From: Pedobacter cryoconitis
Lineage (GTDB): Bacteria > Bacteroidota > Bacteroidia > Sphingobacteriales > Sphingobacteriaceae
Direction of reading: 5' to 3'
Assembly (NCBI RefSeq): GCF_014200605.1
Contig: NZ_JACHCE010000005.1
Span: forward strand, 62,001-126,000
Length of the DNA: 64,000 nt
Under the pieces are notes generated by a model. It saw only the letters and a list, made by a program, of their open reading frames with translations, did no database searches and was not told the origin of the DNA. Shown here one piece after another: positions 34,169-44,133 of this stretch (position 1 is its first letter; every line of letters starts with the position of its first letter). A program made the translations under genes and the position numbers.

Positions 34169-35359
34169 ATGGGCCTTTTTTTTATCTTTTGGATTGTTTT
34201 TCAGCTTTTAACAGGGATTAATTTAATCCTTCCGTTATTACTTTATATCCTTCGTGTTTTTAAGAAAAAAGAGATGCTCAATCCTGCTGTACAGGGGGCA
34301 TATGATTATGCAGTAATTGTGACTGCTTATGAGCAAACTACAATGCTGCCTTCAGTGGTAGATTCTATTCTGAAATTGAATTATCATAACTATTTGATTT
34401 ATGTGGTTGCTGATAAATGTGATATATCTGGTTTGAATTTTAAGGATGAAAGAGTGGTTTTACTCCGGCCTGAGGAAACGCTGGCCAGTAATACAAAATC
34501 ACATTTTTATGCCATCAATAACTTTAAAAGAGCCCATGATTATCTGACGATTATTGATAGTGATAACCTGGTAGACCCGGAATATCTGAATGAGCTGAAT
34601 AAATTTTTTGATGCGCAATATATTGCAGTACAGGGTGTCAGAAGTGCTAAAAATTTGAATACCAGTTATGCCTGTCTGGATGAAGCTGGTGATATGTATT
34701 ACCGTTTTATTGATAGAAAACTGATGTTTGATGTAGGCTCGTCTGCATCTCTTGCAGGTTCGGGCATGGCTTTCAGTACTGCTTTTTATAAAGAATGTCT
34801 GGAGAACCTTGATATTGAAGGCGCTGGATTTGATAAGGTTTTACAGATGGAAATCCTCAACAGGGGATACCGTATTGCTTTCGCTGAGAAGGCGGTAGTA
34901 TATGATGAAAAAACTTCTAAATCAGGACAATTGGTCAATCAGCGTGCAAGATGGATTAATACCTGGTTTAAGTATGCGGGCAAAGGCGTGAAACTGGTGG
35001 GTACAGGGTTAAAAAACTTAAATAGAAATCAGTTTTTATGCGGACTGGTTTTTTCCAGACCCCCTCTTTTTATTGTAGTTGGCCTTTCTGGTTTATGTAT
35101 ATTAATTGATTTGTTCTTTTTTCCACAGCAATTGGTTTTCTGGTTATTCGCCGTGCTGTCTTTTTTTTATATCTTCTTTGTATCGTTAAGTTATTTCAAA
35201 GCGCCAAAGATTATTTATCAATCACTCGTTAGAATCCCTGTATTTATATTTTACCAGGTTTTATCACTTTTAAAAGCGAAAAAGGCTAATAAAATTTCTA
35301 CAGCAACCCAGCATTATTACGAGAGTAAAATTGATGATGTGGATAAAACGGCGCAATAA
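34169..35359 (+). CDS. Membrane glycosyltransferase, family 2
   Basis: A 396-residue GT2 enzyme. An N-terminal hydrophobic helix (about 3-27) is followed by the catalytic GT-A domain (VIVTAYEQTTMLPSVVDSIL, the DxD-like IDSDN, and a C-terminal RARW motif of the QxxRW kind). Two or three hydrophobic segments (about 290-350) close the protein. This layout is that of processive or membrane-bound beta-glycosyltransferases. It lies among genes for repeat-unit assembly, 20 bases after the previous gene. Confidence 0.87.
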   Translation: MGLFFIFWIVFQLLTGINLILPLLLYILRVFKKKEMLNPAVQGAYDYAVIVTAYEQTTMLPSVVDSILKLNYHNYLIYVVADKCDISGLNFKDERVVLLRPEETLASNTKSHFYAINNFKRAHDYLTIIDSDNLVDPEYLNELNKFFDAQYIAVQGVRSAKNLNTSYACLDEAGDMYYRFIDRKLMFDVGSSASLAGSGMAFSTAFYKECLENLDIEGAGFDKVLQMEILNRGYRIAFAEKAVVYDEKTSKSGQLVNQRARWINTWFKYAGKGVKLVGTGLKNLNRNQFLCGLVFSRPPLFIVVGLSGLCILIDLFFFPQQLVFWLFAVLSFFYIFFVSLSYFKAPKIIYQSLVRIPVFIFYQVLSLLKAKKANKISTATQHYYESKIDDVDKTAQ

Positions 35360-35391
35360 AATCAGCTACACATTTTTTTAATTTATCGAAC

Positions 35392-36522
35392 ATGGCAGAG
35401 CAAGCAAAGATCAGGATATTACAAACTATAAGACAGGGCAAAGTTGGCGGTGGGGAAACACATGTGCTGGATCTGGTTAAAGAATTGGACAAGGACCGTT
35501 TTGAGTCTGTGATCTTATCTTTTACCGATGGCCCAATGGTTGATAAATTAAAAGCTGATGGATTTAAAACCTATGTGGTGCATACTGAAAAACCCTTCAA
35601 TTATAAGGTATGGAAGGATGTTAAAAAGATTCTGACTGATGAAAAAATTGATTTGATACATGCACATGGTACCAGGGCTAATTCGAATACATTTTATCCG
35701 GCAGGACAATTAAAAATCCCAATAGTTTATACAGTTCACGGCTGGTCATTTCATCCTGATCAGCAGCCTGTTGTCAAGTTAATCCGTACTTTAAGCGAAA
35801 GGTTTCTGGTCAAAGTTGCCAGTCAGACCATCTGTGTTTCAGAAAGTAATTTCAGAGAGGGCAAAAGTAAGTTCCCCATGCATGATACCAAAGTTATTGT
35901 GAATGGGATCAACCAGGTTAAGTTTAACCCCGATCGGGATTATAAAGATATAAGAGCTGAGTTTGGAATTTCTGCTGATGAAATATTAGTCAGTTATATT
36001 GCAAGGATTACAGCGCAGAAAGAACCACTTACCTTTTTGAAGGCTATTGCTAAAATACCTGCTGAAGTGAAGGTGAAATTCCTGATTGTAGGGGATGGAG
36101 ATCTGAAAGCTCAGATGCTGGAACTGGCAGAAAAACTGGAACTGGGGCCCCGTGTGATTTTTGAGAATTTCAGGGACGATATTCCTGCTATCTTAAACGG
36201 AACAGATATTTTCTGTCTGCCTTCTTTATGGGAAGGGCTTCCTATTGCGTTGCTGGAAGCGATGGCTATGCGTAAAGCAATCATTGCTACTGCTATTGAT
36301 GGAACCCGCGATTTGATTATTAACAGGAAAAACGGTCTGCTTATCCCGATTTCTAATCCCGATGAACTGGCTAAAGCTATTCTGCTGCTACTGTCAGATG
36401 CGCAATTGCGTAAAACCCTGGGACTGGAAGCCGGAGCTTTAGTCAAAGCCAGTTTCAATATAGAAACTATGACAAGAAAAGTAGAAGCAACTTATCTTGA
36501 TGTGCTTGCAGCACGAAAATAA
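35392..36522 (+). CDS. Glycosyltransferase, family 4
   Basis: A 376-residue GT4 enzyme. The N-terminal acceptor domain opens with RILQTIRQGKVGGGETHVLDL, the glycine-rich loop typical of the family. The C-terminal domain has ARITAQKEPLTFLKAI, GDGDLKAQM and the signature FCLPSLWEGLPIALLEAMAM with both Glu residues of the ExxxxxxxE motif. It transfers a sugar from a nucleotide donor with retention of configuration. Its stop is one base from the stop of the convergent GT2 gene, so it ends this transcription unit. Confidence 0.93.
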   Translation: MAEQAKIRILQTIRQGKVGGGETHVLDLVKELDKDRFESVILSFTDGPMVDKLKADGFKTYVVHTEKPFNYKVWKDVKKILTDEKIDLIHAHGTRANSNTFYPAGQLKIPIVYTVHGWSFHPDQQPVVKLIRTLSERFLVKVASQTICVSESNFREGKSKFPMHDTKVIVNGINQVKFNPDRDYKDIRAEFGISADEILVSYIARITAQKEPLTFLKAIAKIPAEVKVKFLIVGDGDLKAQMLELAEKLELGPRVIFENFRDDIPAILNGTDIFCLPSLWEGLPIALLEAMAMRKAIIATAIDGTRDLIINRKNGLLIPISNPDELAKAILLLLSDAQLRKTLGLEAGALVKASFNIETMTRKVEATYLDVLAARK

Positions 36523-36523
36523 A

Positions 36524-37351
36524 TTAGTTCTGTTTTTTAAAACTGTTGAATTTCAGGTTTTTGACAAGTCTGTCATAAGTAGCTTTATACAGACCACCGT
36601 CTATCTGAATTCTTCTGTCAGTTGTCCATACAATACTTCTGGTAAATTTTACCCAATGTAATTGTCCATAACCTTTTTCTCTGAGTTTAATAGCAAGCCA
36701 TCCATCTTCATTTGTACCTGGAGGGTGGTTAAATCCATCTACACTCAGACATTGCAATCTGCGGCAGGCTGAATTAAAACCATAAACATTCAAGGCTTCT
36801 TCTTTGAATAGTTTGCAGATAGTTCTGTTGAAGTCTGAAATATATTCATAGAAAAAATAAACGAGTCTTGGGGTTCCTGCTATCGGGACAAAAGAAAACT
36901 TACCATAAGTAAGAGAAACAGACTGGTTTGTAATTAAGGGGTTAACCATATCATCTATCCAGCCTTGCGGATAAATAGTGTCGGCATCGGCATTAATCAC
37001 ATATTCGCCCCTGGCAATCTGAAGTCCGGCATTACGTGCATTGGTGATGCCCTGTTTTTTTTCATTTACACAAGTTACACTGCAGGCATTTGCGAGGGTT
37101 TCTGTATCGTCTGCCGAGTTATTATTCACTACAATAACCTCAATGCGATGTTTGGTAGTTGTTTGCGAGAGAGAATAAAGCGTCTTTAAAATGTTTTCTT
37201 CTTCATTATATGCAGGAATAATGATAGAAATTAAAGGCGTTTCGCTTTTTAACTGATTGAACCGTTCTGCAATACCAGAAATTTCCGGAGACAGCTCCGC
37301 TCTTCCTTTATTGTACTTCAATATATTTTTTGGTATGGCTATGGGTCTCAT
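36524..37351 (-). CDS. Glycosyltransferase, family 2
   Basis: A 275-residue GT2 enzyme with the opening PLISIIIPAYNEEENILKTL, VIVVNNNSADDT and the metal-binding NADADTIYPQGW motif. A C-terminal half with few conserved marks follows. No transmembrane anchor is obvious. It is the only minus-strand gene inside the + strand EPS core and is convergent with the preceding GT4 gene, so it has separate control, perhaps from a promoter in the 158-base spacer upstream. Confidence 0.9.
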   Translation of the reverse strand: MRPIAIPKNILKYNKGRAELSPEISGIAERFNQLKSETPLISIIIPAYNEEENILKTLYSLSQTTTKHRIEVIVVNNNSADDTETLANACSVTCVNEKKQGITNARNAGLQIARGEYVINADADTIYPQGWIDDMVNPLITNQSVSLTYGKFSFVPIAGTPRLVYFFYEYISDFNRTICKLFKEEALNVYGFNSACRRLQCLSVDGFNHPPGTNEDGWLAIKLREKGYGQLHWVKFTRSIVWTTDRRIQIDGGLYKATYDRLVKNLKFNSFKKQN

Positions 37352-37509
37352 TAGGTCTTATTCTTTCTGAAATTTTGACTAATATAATAAATGATTGGTG
37401 AATTAAACCTGTTTATGGCAGGACTTTTGAATACTATGTATCATCTGAATTCTTTTTGAATCGATGTTTTATATATATTTATGGCATATTTAGCTAACTC
37501 AAATTTTAA

Positions 37510-38085
37510 ATGGATAGAAGGACTACAATAAAAGGTCTTATTGTCTTTGTATCTGTTGGGATTTCTTCCTTTTCATTTTATAAATGGATTGCCATTAATT
37601 CTGTTGCTGATGTGAGTCAGCTTCACAAAAAGAAAGCATTGATAGCTGAATTGGCCGAGGTAATAATCCCCAAAACTGATACTCCCGGGGCTAAAGATGC
37701 TCAGGTGGAGGATTTTATTGTGGATATGATGAAGTTTTGTACAGAGCCCAAAAACCAGCATAATTTTTTAAATGGCCTGGCTGATCTTGAAATATATACC
37801 CATAAAAACTATAACCGTAATTTTATAGCCTGTTCAAAAAGTGAAAAGCAGGAAATATTAAAGTATTATGAAGCTAAGTCTTTGTATAAGCTGAAAATTA
37901 TAAGTAAAGTCAATAATAAAGTTTTTGGAATGCCCTTTTTCATTATCCTTAAACAGCTTACTGTAGAAGGGTACTGTACTTCTCAGCCGGGGGCAACAAG
38001 AGGGCTTGCCTATGATTATATTCCAGGGACGTATGCCTCATGTATCCCATTAACAAAAAACCAGAAATCCTGGGCAACAAAATAA
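37510..38085 (+). CDS. Gluconate 2-dehydrogenase subunit 3-like protein
   Basis: A 191-residue protein of the gluconate 2-dehydrogenase subunit 3 family. The N-terminus has a twin-arginine-like signal (DRRTTIKGLIVFVSVG), in line with export of a folded complex, and the mature part shows LIAELAEVIIPKTDTPGAKDA, the family signature. It pairs with the GMC oxidoreductase gene that begins six bases after its stop. Known complexes of this kind oxidise sugars or polyols at the periplasmic face and need a cytochrome c subunit, which I do not see nearby. Confidence 0.85.
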   Translation: MDRRTTIKGLIVFVSVGISSFSFYKWIAINSVADVSQLHKKKALIAELAEVIIPKTDTPGAKDAQVEDFIVDMMKFCTEPKNQHNFLNGLADLEIYTHKNYNRNFIACSKSEKQEILKYYEAKSLYKLKIISKVNNKVFGMPFFIILKQLTVEGYCTSQPGATRGLAYDYIPGTYASCIPLTKNQKSWATK

Positions 38086-38091
38086 CCATTA

Positions 38092-39786
38092 ATGTATAAA
38101 ACAGGGAGTTCGGAAAGTAAAGCTACTTATGATGCAATAGTGATCGGTTCAGGCATTAGCGGAGGCTGGGCTGCTATGGAATTATGCAAAAAGGGGATGA
38201 AAACTTTACTGCTGGAAAGGGGAAGGGATGTGAAACACCTTGTCGATTACCCTACCGCAAATCTAAATCCCTGGGATTTTCCTCATCGTTTAAATCATAG
38301 CATAAAGGAAATGCGTGAAAGTCCAAGACAGAGCCCGCATACAGACGCAGGAGATGAACTGTTTTATGTAAATGACACTGAGCATCCCTATATTGAAACC
38401 AAACCCTTTAGCTGGATCAGAGGTTACCAGGTTGGCGGACGATCGCTCACCTGGGGCAGACAGTGCTACAGGTTAAGTGACCTTGATTTTGAAGCTAACC
38501 TGAAAGATGGGATAGCGGTTGACTGGCCTTTGAGATATAAGGATATTGCAGCATGGTATGATTATACAGAACGCTTTATTGGGGTAAGTGGTCAGGCTGA
38601 GCGGCTTGCACAGTTGCCTGATGGACAGTTTTTACCAGGAATGGAATTGAATTGTATAGAGCGCCACCTTGGAGATGCGATCCGGAAAAATGATCAGAGC
38701 AGATTATTGACTATCGCCAGAGTGGCAAACCTGACCAGGGGATGGGATGGCAGGGGACCTTGTCAAAACCGTAATTTATGTTCGAGAGGTTGTCCTTTTG
38801 GCGGATATTTCAGCAGTAACAGTTCAACTATCCCTGCAGCGTTCCAAACAGGTAATCTGACACTCAGACCTTATTCTATCGTTGCTGAGCTACTTTATGA
38901 TGCAGATAAACAACGGGCAAAAGGAGTCAGGGTAATTGATACGCTGAGCAATGAAAGTTTTGAATATTATGCTAAAATAATATTTGTCAATGCCTCTACT
39001 ATTGCAACTGCTGGTTTACTTTTAAATTCAAAATCACATCGGTTCCCTACTGGTTTTGGTAATGACAGCGGTGAACTTGGACATAATTTAATGGACCATC
39101 ATTCTTCTGCTGGTGCCAGCGGAGTGCACGATGGTTATCAGGACAGTTATTATAAAGGGAGGAGACCCTGTGGGTTTTTGATCCCGCGCTATAGAAATTT
39201 AAGCCCGGATTCAGGGCTTAATTTTATCAGAGGTTATAATATACAGGGTGATGGAGAAAGACAGGGATGGGGCGATCTTGGAACTAAACCTGGTTTTGGA
39301 GAGGATTTTAAAAAACAGTTAACTAATCCTGGTAAATGGAGTATCTGGATGGCGGGCTGGGGTGAATGTCTGCCTTATCATGATAATAAGGTAACCCTTC
39401 ATTCTTCTGAGACCGATAAATGGGGCTTGCCTCAACTGGAGATTGATTTCTCTTTCCGGGAGAACGAGATAAAAATGATGGAAGATATCAGTAAAACTTC
39501 GGAAGAAATGTTAGTCAATGCCGGGTTTAAAGAGGTAGAAACATTTAATTATCATAAACCAGGCGGAGCTACGATTCATGAAATGGGAACAGCCAGAATG
39601 GGCAGAGACCCTAAAACTTCTGTGTTGAATGGATATAACCAGATGCATGCAGTGAAAAATGTATTCATCACGGATGGCAGCTGTATGACTTCTTCTGCCT
39701 GCCAGAATCCTTCTTTAACTTATATGGCATTGACTGCCAGAGCCTGTGATTATGCGCTAAAGGAGTTAAAGCGGGGAAATATCTGA
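38092..39786 (+). CDS. GMC-family FAD-dependent oxidoreductase
   Basis: A 564-residue GMC oxidoreductase. It has the FAD-binding dinucleotide fold near the N-terminus (DAIVIGSGISGGWAAMEL, then LLLERG), a GGRSLTWGRQ segment near 120, a Cys-rich insertion (CQNRNLCSRGCPFGG) and the C-terminal GGATIHEMGTARMG and SSACQNPSLTYMALTARACDY motifs carrying the catalytic His and Asn. It oxidises an alcohol or sugar hydroxyl; with the subunit-3-like partner it probably acts outside the cytoplasm. Its place inside the EPS island suggests modification of the polysaccharide or of a free sugar, but that is open. Confidence 0.9.
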   Translation: MYKTGSSESKATYDAIVIGSGISGGWAAMELCKKGMKTLLLERGRDVKHLVDYPTANLNPWDFPHRLNHSIKEMRESPRQSPHTDAGDELFYVNDTEHPYIETKPFSWIRGYQVGGRSLTWGRQCYRLSDLDFEANLKDGIAVDWPLRYKDIAAWYDYTERFIGVSGQAERLAQLPDGQFLPGMELNCIERHLGDAIRKNDQSRLLTIARVANLTRGWDGRGPCQNRNLCSRGCPFGGYFSSNSSTIPAAFQTGNLTLRPYSIVAELLYDADKQRAKGVRVIDTLSNESFEYYAKIIFVNASTIATAGLLLNSKSHRFPTGFGNDSGELGHNLMDHHSSAGASGVHDGYQDSYYKGRRPCGFLIPRYRNLSPDSGLNFIRGYNIQGDGERQGWGDLGTKPGFGEDFKKQLTNPGKWSIWMAGWGECLPYHDNKVTLHSSETDKWGLPQLEIDFSFRENEIKMMEDISKTSEEMLVNAGFKEVETFNYHKPGGATIHEMGTARMGRDPKTSVLNGYNQMHAVKNVFITDGSCMTSSACQNPSLTYMALTARACDYALKELKRGNI

Positions 39787-39904
39787 ATTTAATAATGTAA
39801 ACTGCAATAAAAAATAGATATTATTCTAAGATAAGAATTACCTTAGATAAGTTTTTTGACCCTTATTTTAAAAGGTATATTCAGGTAGATTTTTTTAATA
39901 ACGT

Positions 39905-40768
39905 ATGCGTATAGCCCATATTATTATCGCTCATAAAAACCCGGCTCAGCTAGAAAAACTGATCAGGGCAATGAGGCATCCGGATTTCGACTTTTATATT
40001 CATCTGGATAAAAAAGTCAGTATCGACGCATTTAAATATCTGGAGCAAATAGGACAGGTTTATTTTGTCAGCAACCGAACGGTATGCAACTGGGGAGGAT
40101 TTTCTATTGTAGAAGCAACGATCAGGTCTATTGATCACCTGCAGCAGACAGGCATAGTCTATGATTTTGTTAACCTGATCAGCGGGCAGGATTATCCGAT
40201 TAAGCCAGTTGAGGAAATCCATGATTTCTTTCATAAAAATCAGGGTTATTCTTTTATATCCTTTGATCATTCAAATGATACATCGTGGTGGACTGATGCA
40301 GTGATGCGTTATGAACATTTTCATTTCACGGATATGGATTTTAAAGGGAAGTATTTTGTGCAGAAGATTGCTAACCGTATTGTCTCCAAACGTAAATTCC
40401 CGGTTTCTCTTGATTTATATGGAGGAAATAAATCGTGCTGGTGGACAATTACATCGGCTTGTGCCATTTATATCTCTGCTTATTTCAAAGCTAATCCGAA
40501 AATGATCAGCTTTCTGAGAATGACCTGGGGTTGTGATGAGTTTATTATCGCCAGTATTTTAATGAATTCACCTTATCAGGATAAGCTGGTTAATGAAAAT
40601 CACAGGTATATAGACTGGTCTGGAAATGAGGCCCATCCTAAAATTTTAACTACGAATGATTATCAAAAAATAATTGAATCAGGAATGCTGTTTGCCAGGA
40701 AGTTTGATCTGGATGTTGATGCCGGAATTCTGGATATTCTTGATTTACGCGTTATGCAAGCCAATTAA
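39905..40768 (+). CDS. Core-2/I-branching-type glycosyltransferase (GT14), copy 1
   Basis: A 287-residue GT14 enzyme. It begins MRIAHIIIAHKNPAQLEKLI and has FDFYIHLDKK, NWGGFSIVEATI, the hallmark LISGQDYPIKP and a closing WSGNEAHPKILTTNDYQKI. Relatives add beta-1,6-GlcNAc branches or xylose. A paralog lies at 54351-55211. It stands 118 bases after the GMC gene and 103 bases before the flippase gene, so it may have its own promoter. The transferred sugar cannot be predicted. Confidence 0.9.
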   Translation: MRIAHIIIAHKNPAQLEKLIRAMRHPDFDFYIHLDKKVSIDAFKYLEQIGQVYFVSNRTVCNWGGFSIVEATIRSIDHLQQTGIVYDFVNLISGQDYPIKPVEEIHDFFHKNQGYSFISFDHSNDTSWWTDAVMRYEHFHFTDMDFKGKYFVQKIANRIVSKRKFPVSLDLYGGNKSCWWTITSACAIYISAYFKANPKMISFLRMTWGCDEFIIASILMNSPYQDKLVNENHRYIDWSGNEAHPKILTTNDYQKIIESGMLFARKFDLDVDAGILDILDLRVMQAN

Positions 40769-40871
40769 TCTGCATAAACTGAATAGCTCAATAATGGAAT
40801 TTTACCTGATTATTCATTTTTTTATTGCATATTATCCTGAATTGGATTCGCCTAATAATTTATACTAAACT

Positions 40872-42236
40872 ATGTCATTTATCAAAAAGATACTCTCTCT
40901 GTTTAAGAATATACACTTTCAATCTCTTCTTGGTAATGGAGTAATGGCAGTTTTTGGAATGGTTACTATAGCAGTGCTGTATCGGGCACTGTCGGTTAGG
41001 GAAATTGGTATTTATGTATTTTTCACTACTATACTTGCTTTGATTGATACACTCAGATCGGGTTTTTTAACTACTTCTTTTGTAAAGTTTTATTCTGGTA
41101 CGAGTGAAAGTATGGCCAGAGAGGTAGCAGGTTCTGCATGGTGTCTTGCGCTGATCATTACAGCAGGCTCGATTGTGCTGAACTTACTTACTTTCTTCCT
41201 GTCATCCTATATCAGTAATGAAGGGATGATTTTATTTCTGAAATATTTTTCGTTGATATCGCTGGCTACACTGCCTTCATTTATGGCGAACCTTATTGTG
41301 CAGGGCGATAAAAGGTTTGACCGGCTGCTATGGCTCAGACTGATTAATCAGGTTTTATTTACAGGTACAGTAATTACGCTGACCCTTTTAAATAAGTCAA
41401 CACTGACCTCAATTATCATTACTTATATCCTCTCTAATCTGGCGGCAAGTCTGGCTGTGATGTTTTTGGGATGGACCAGGATTGGAAGCGTAAGAAATGT
41501 GACTAAGAAGACGTTTCTTGAGCTCTTTCATTTTGGGAAATATAGTATGGGAACCAATGTAAGCTCAAATTTATTTAAGGTGACAGATACCTTTTTCATA
41601 AACTTCTTTCTGGGCCCCTCAGCGCTGGCTGTGTACAATCTGGGTGGAAGACTGATACAGATTGTCGAAATTCCATTACTGAGCTTTGCAGCCTCTGGGA
41701 TGCCTAGTTTAGCAGGGTACTATAACAACAATCAGAAAGAAGAAATGATGCATGTGATGAAAAAGATGGTGGGTATGCTTTCTATTGTCATCGTGATCAT
41801 AGCTATTTTATCTATCATATTCGCAGAGCCTGTTATTCTGCTGATTGGCGGGGAAAAATACATCCATACGGAAGCGCCTAATCTTTTCAGGATTTTTATG
41901 AGTATCTGTATTTTATATCCTGCAGACCGTTTCTTCGCGTTAACGCTCGATGTGATCCATAAACCAAAGATAAATTTCTATAAAATATTGGTTATGCTTG
42001 CTGTGAATTTGCTGGCAGATTATATTGGATTGCGCTTTTTCAAGTCTGTATACTCTATAGCTATTGCCAATGTCTTTCCTATTTTGACAGCTGTAATTAT
42101 AGCCTATAATCCACTGAATAAATATTCGAAGTTTGGGTTCTGGAATATCTATGTGATTGGTTACAGGGAGCTTATTTTACTGATCAAGCAGGTAACTGCT
42201 ACTTTATTGAATAAAGAGAAGGCAATTAAGGATTAA
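40872..42236 (+). CDS. Wzx-like polysaccharide flippase
   Basis: A 454-residue integral membrane protein with about 12-14 transmembrane segments and the MOP-superfamily features of polysaccharide exporters (FQSLLGNGVMAVFGMVTIAV, and FGKYSMGTNVSSNLFKVTDT in the middle). It should move undecaprenyl-linked repeat units across the inner membrane to the Wzy-like polymerase. It ends the + strand EPS core; a strong hairpin overlaps its stop. Confidence 0.9.
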   Translation: MSFIKKILSLFKNIHFQSLLGNGVMAVFGMVTIAVLYRALSVREIGIYVFFTTILALIDTLRSGFLTTSFVKFYSGTSESMAREVAGSAWCLALIITAGSIVLNLLTFFLSSYISNEGMILFLKYFSLISLATLPSFMANLIVQGDKRFDRLLWLRLINQVLFTGTVITLTLLNKSTLTSIIITYILSNLAASLAVMFLGWTRIGSVRNVTKKTFLELFHFGKYSMGTNVSSNLFKVTDTFFINFFLGPSALAVYNLGGRLIQIVEIPLLSFAASGMPSLAGYYNNNQKEEMMHVMKKMVGMLSIVIVIIAILSIIFAEPVILLIGGEKYIHTEAPNLFRIFMSICILYPADRFFALTLDVIHKPKINFYKILVMLAVNLLADYIGLRFFKSVYSIAIANVFPILTAVIIAYNPLNKYSKFGFWNIYVIGYRELILLIKQVTATLLNKEKAIKD

Positions 42237-42249
42237 TTACCTTCTCTTT
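42213..42249. terminator. Bidirectional terminator between wzx-like and beta-helix genes
   Basis: AAAGAGAAGG and CCTTCTCTTT form a perfect ten-base stem, extended by an inner AATTAA/TTAATT pairing. It spans the flippase stop codon (42234-42236) and lies ten bases past the stop of the convergent beta-helix gene. A-run on one side and T-run on the other fit termination in both directions. Confidence 0.75.
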
Positions 42250-42258
42250 AAATGATGT

Positions 42259-43536
42259 TTAAGGCTGTATAGTAAGATTTGCCGTATTCGCTATCCCGGC
42301 ACTTGCTGCATTTGGATAATAGACATTATTGGTTGCAGTAGGAACTGTTACGGATTGCTGGTTAACAATATTGCTGGTTAAACTAGGAGCAGGGAAGTTA
42401 AATCCTGTATTGTTATAGACATCACAGGTTCCTCCGAAAAGATTATAGACATCAACAACTACACCTACCCAGTCTTTACTCAGGTTCAGATCTCCGCAAA
42501 TATTGCTGTAGACTTTGCAGTTGGCATAAGTAGTTACGCCGGATATAATTTCGTTCTGGAAAGACTGTGTTTCGAATGCTGAATATTTTCTTGAATTAAC
42601 TACTGTATTGTTATAGATTAATACTTGTTTTGGTGTGCTGCCCAGACTTCTTACCCATGCTCTGAGTGCATTTCCCTGGTGGTTATGAATTAGGTTATGG
42701 TGGAAAGCCCCGGTTCCTTTAACGGTGAAAATTCCGTTGTGATTGTTGTTATTGCTGTTGATATTGTTTACTGTGTTGTGGTGGATATTGTATCCGTCGG
42801 CATTGTCCACAATAACAGCAGCCCCACAGTCAGAATTCTGAAAATTCAGATAGGCTATTTCCAGGTTTCTAACAAGACCTGTGATTACTCCATTATCAAC
42901 TCCCCCCTGCATTTGTAAAAATGTTCCGGTGTTATCGCAATCAATATTAAGGAAATGAATCTGGTCTGAGAAGGAAGCTTTAGTTCCATCATATACACCT
43001 TGTGCATTGTTGAAATAAATTACATAATCACCAATATTCCTGAAAGCAAAGTTTTGTATGGTTAGGTTCTGTGCGGCACCCGTAATAATTATTGATCTGT
43101 GCTGAGCATTATCTCTGGATACAAATCCTCTGGATATACCAGGTGTACCAGTTCCGGATATAGTCAGATTGCTGATATTGTTCAGTAAAATATGGTCATT
43201 ACTACCCGCTATTTCTACCAGGCCATCATTCTGTACATTAACTGTGCTGCTGGCGTTGATATTTCTGATACTAATACTTGTATAAACACCACCTTTGATT
43301 TTAATCAGGTCATTAGGCTGAATACTTAAGGTTTTTCCATCAATTGTCAAATCACCTGAACCATTTCCAAGATTCAATACCCGGCCAATGACAACAGGCG
43401 GGGCAACAGTTGTATCACCGGGTTTAACTACTACTGGTGGTGTTGGTGTAACAGGGTCTGTTCCACCTTTTTTACAGGCTGTAAAAGTGATAAATAATAA
43501 AACAGCGAGAGCGGGTATATGAGAATTTTTTATCAT
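42259..43536 (-). CDS. Right-handed parallel beta-helix lipoprotein
   Basis: 425 residues, with a lipoprotein signal (LLFITFTAC followed by KKGG) and a Pro/Thr/Val-rich spacer (about 28-50). The body is rich in the short Asn/Ile/Val-based repeats of parallel beta-helices (LTIQNFAFRNIGDYVIYFNNAQG, NADGYNIHHNTVNNINSNNNN, GTGAFHHNLIHNHQGNALRAW), as in polysaccharide lyases, C5-epimerases and pectate-lyase-like proteins. A surface enzyme that acts on, or binds, the exopolysaccharide is likely; no catalytic residues can be named. It is monocistronic. Confidence 0.75.
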   Translation of the reverse strand: MIKNSHIPALAVLLFITFTACKKGGTDPVTPTPPVVVKPGDTTVAPPVVIGRVLNLGNGSGDLTIDGKTLSIQPNDLIKIKGGVYTSISIRNINASSTVNVQNDGLVEIAGSNDHILLNNISNLTISGTGTPGISRGFVSRDNAQHRSIIITGAAQNLTIQNFAFRNIGDYVIYFNNAQGVYDGTKASFSDQIHFLNIDCDNTGTFLQMQGGVDNGVITGLVRNLEIAYLNFQNSDCGAAVIVDNADGYNIHHNTVNNINSNNNNHNGIFTVKGTGAFHHNLIHNHQGNALRAWVRSLGSTPKQVLIYNNTVVNSRKYSAFETQSFQNEIISGVTTYANCKVYSNICGDLNLSKDWVGVVVDVYNLFGGTCDVYNNTGFNFPAPSLTSNIVNQQSVTVPTATNNVYYPNAASAGIANTANLTIQP

Positions 43537-44133
43537 TTTGAGACTATTAGCGTGAGCGTCTTTATTTTTTCTTAATGGGATAAAATATTTTTATGTCACT
43601 AATTTACAGGGGCTTAAAAAAAATTATAAGGCTTATAAAATGTGTTTGCCAATGATAATAAAAAAAAATGATTTAAAAATGTGCTTTGATGAAATTGTAA
43701 AATATATAATACAAACTGTGTAAAAATGGGGATCGTAATACTCAGTGAAACCTGAATTATAGAGGCTTTGTGGTTTTTTTTATGTTATCAATAACAGTGC
43801 CGTAATTGTTAATATTGTCGATTAAGGCTTTTTTTTTAATCAATATTTTTGTTCCTTCATAAATTTGTAACTGATAGTTGATTTTAATTTTGGAGAGAGG
43901 CCGTTTGAAAAGTAAACTCAAATTCTTTGTAATGAGTGATTTAATTTGATCCTGATTCCAGTAATCCTGCCTGGTTTATGGTGGTAAAGAGCAAAATAAG
44001 GCCTCACTTTTAAAAGGATGATTTTAAAAAACGTCAGATTTTCTCAGAAATACTAAACAAAGCAGGTTTAAAAGAACCTGTTCCCGGTTTTAGTCTGACG
44101 AAAATGGATTTGTATATATAGGGGAGATGGATC
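43537..44133. other. Gene-free stretch of about 600 bases
   Basis: Very AT-rich, with no frame that looks coding. The left end should hold the promoter of the beta-helix gene; the right end holds the terminator-like structure of the UbiA operon (44026-44100). Poly-A and poly-T runs fill the centre. Nothing else could be recognised. Confidence 0.5.
44026..44100 (-). terminator. Two-tier hairpin terminator of the UbiA/glycosyltransferase operon
   Basis: Read on the minus strand, CGTCAGA (44100-44094) pairs with TCTGACG (44038-44032), directly followed by TTTTTT (44031-44026). An inner CAGGTT/AACCTG hairpin (44080-44063) sits in the loop. It starts 33 bases past the UbiA stop. Confidence 0.6.
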
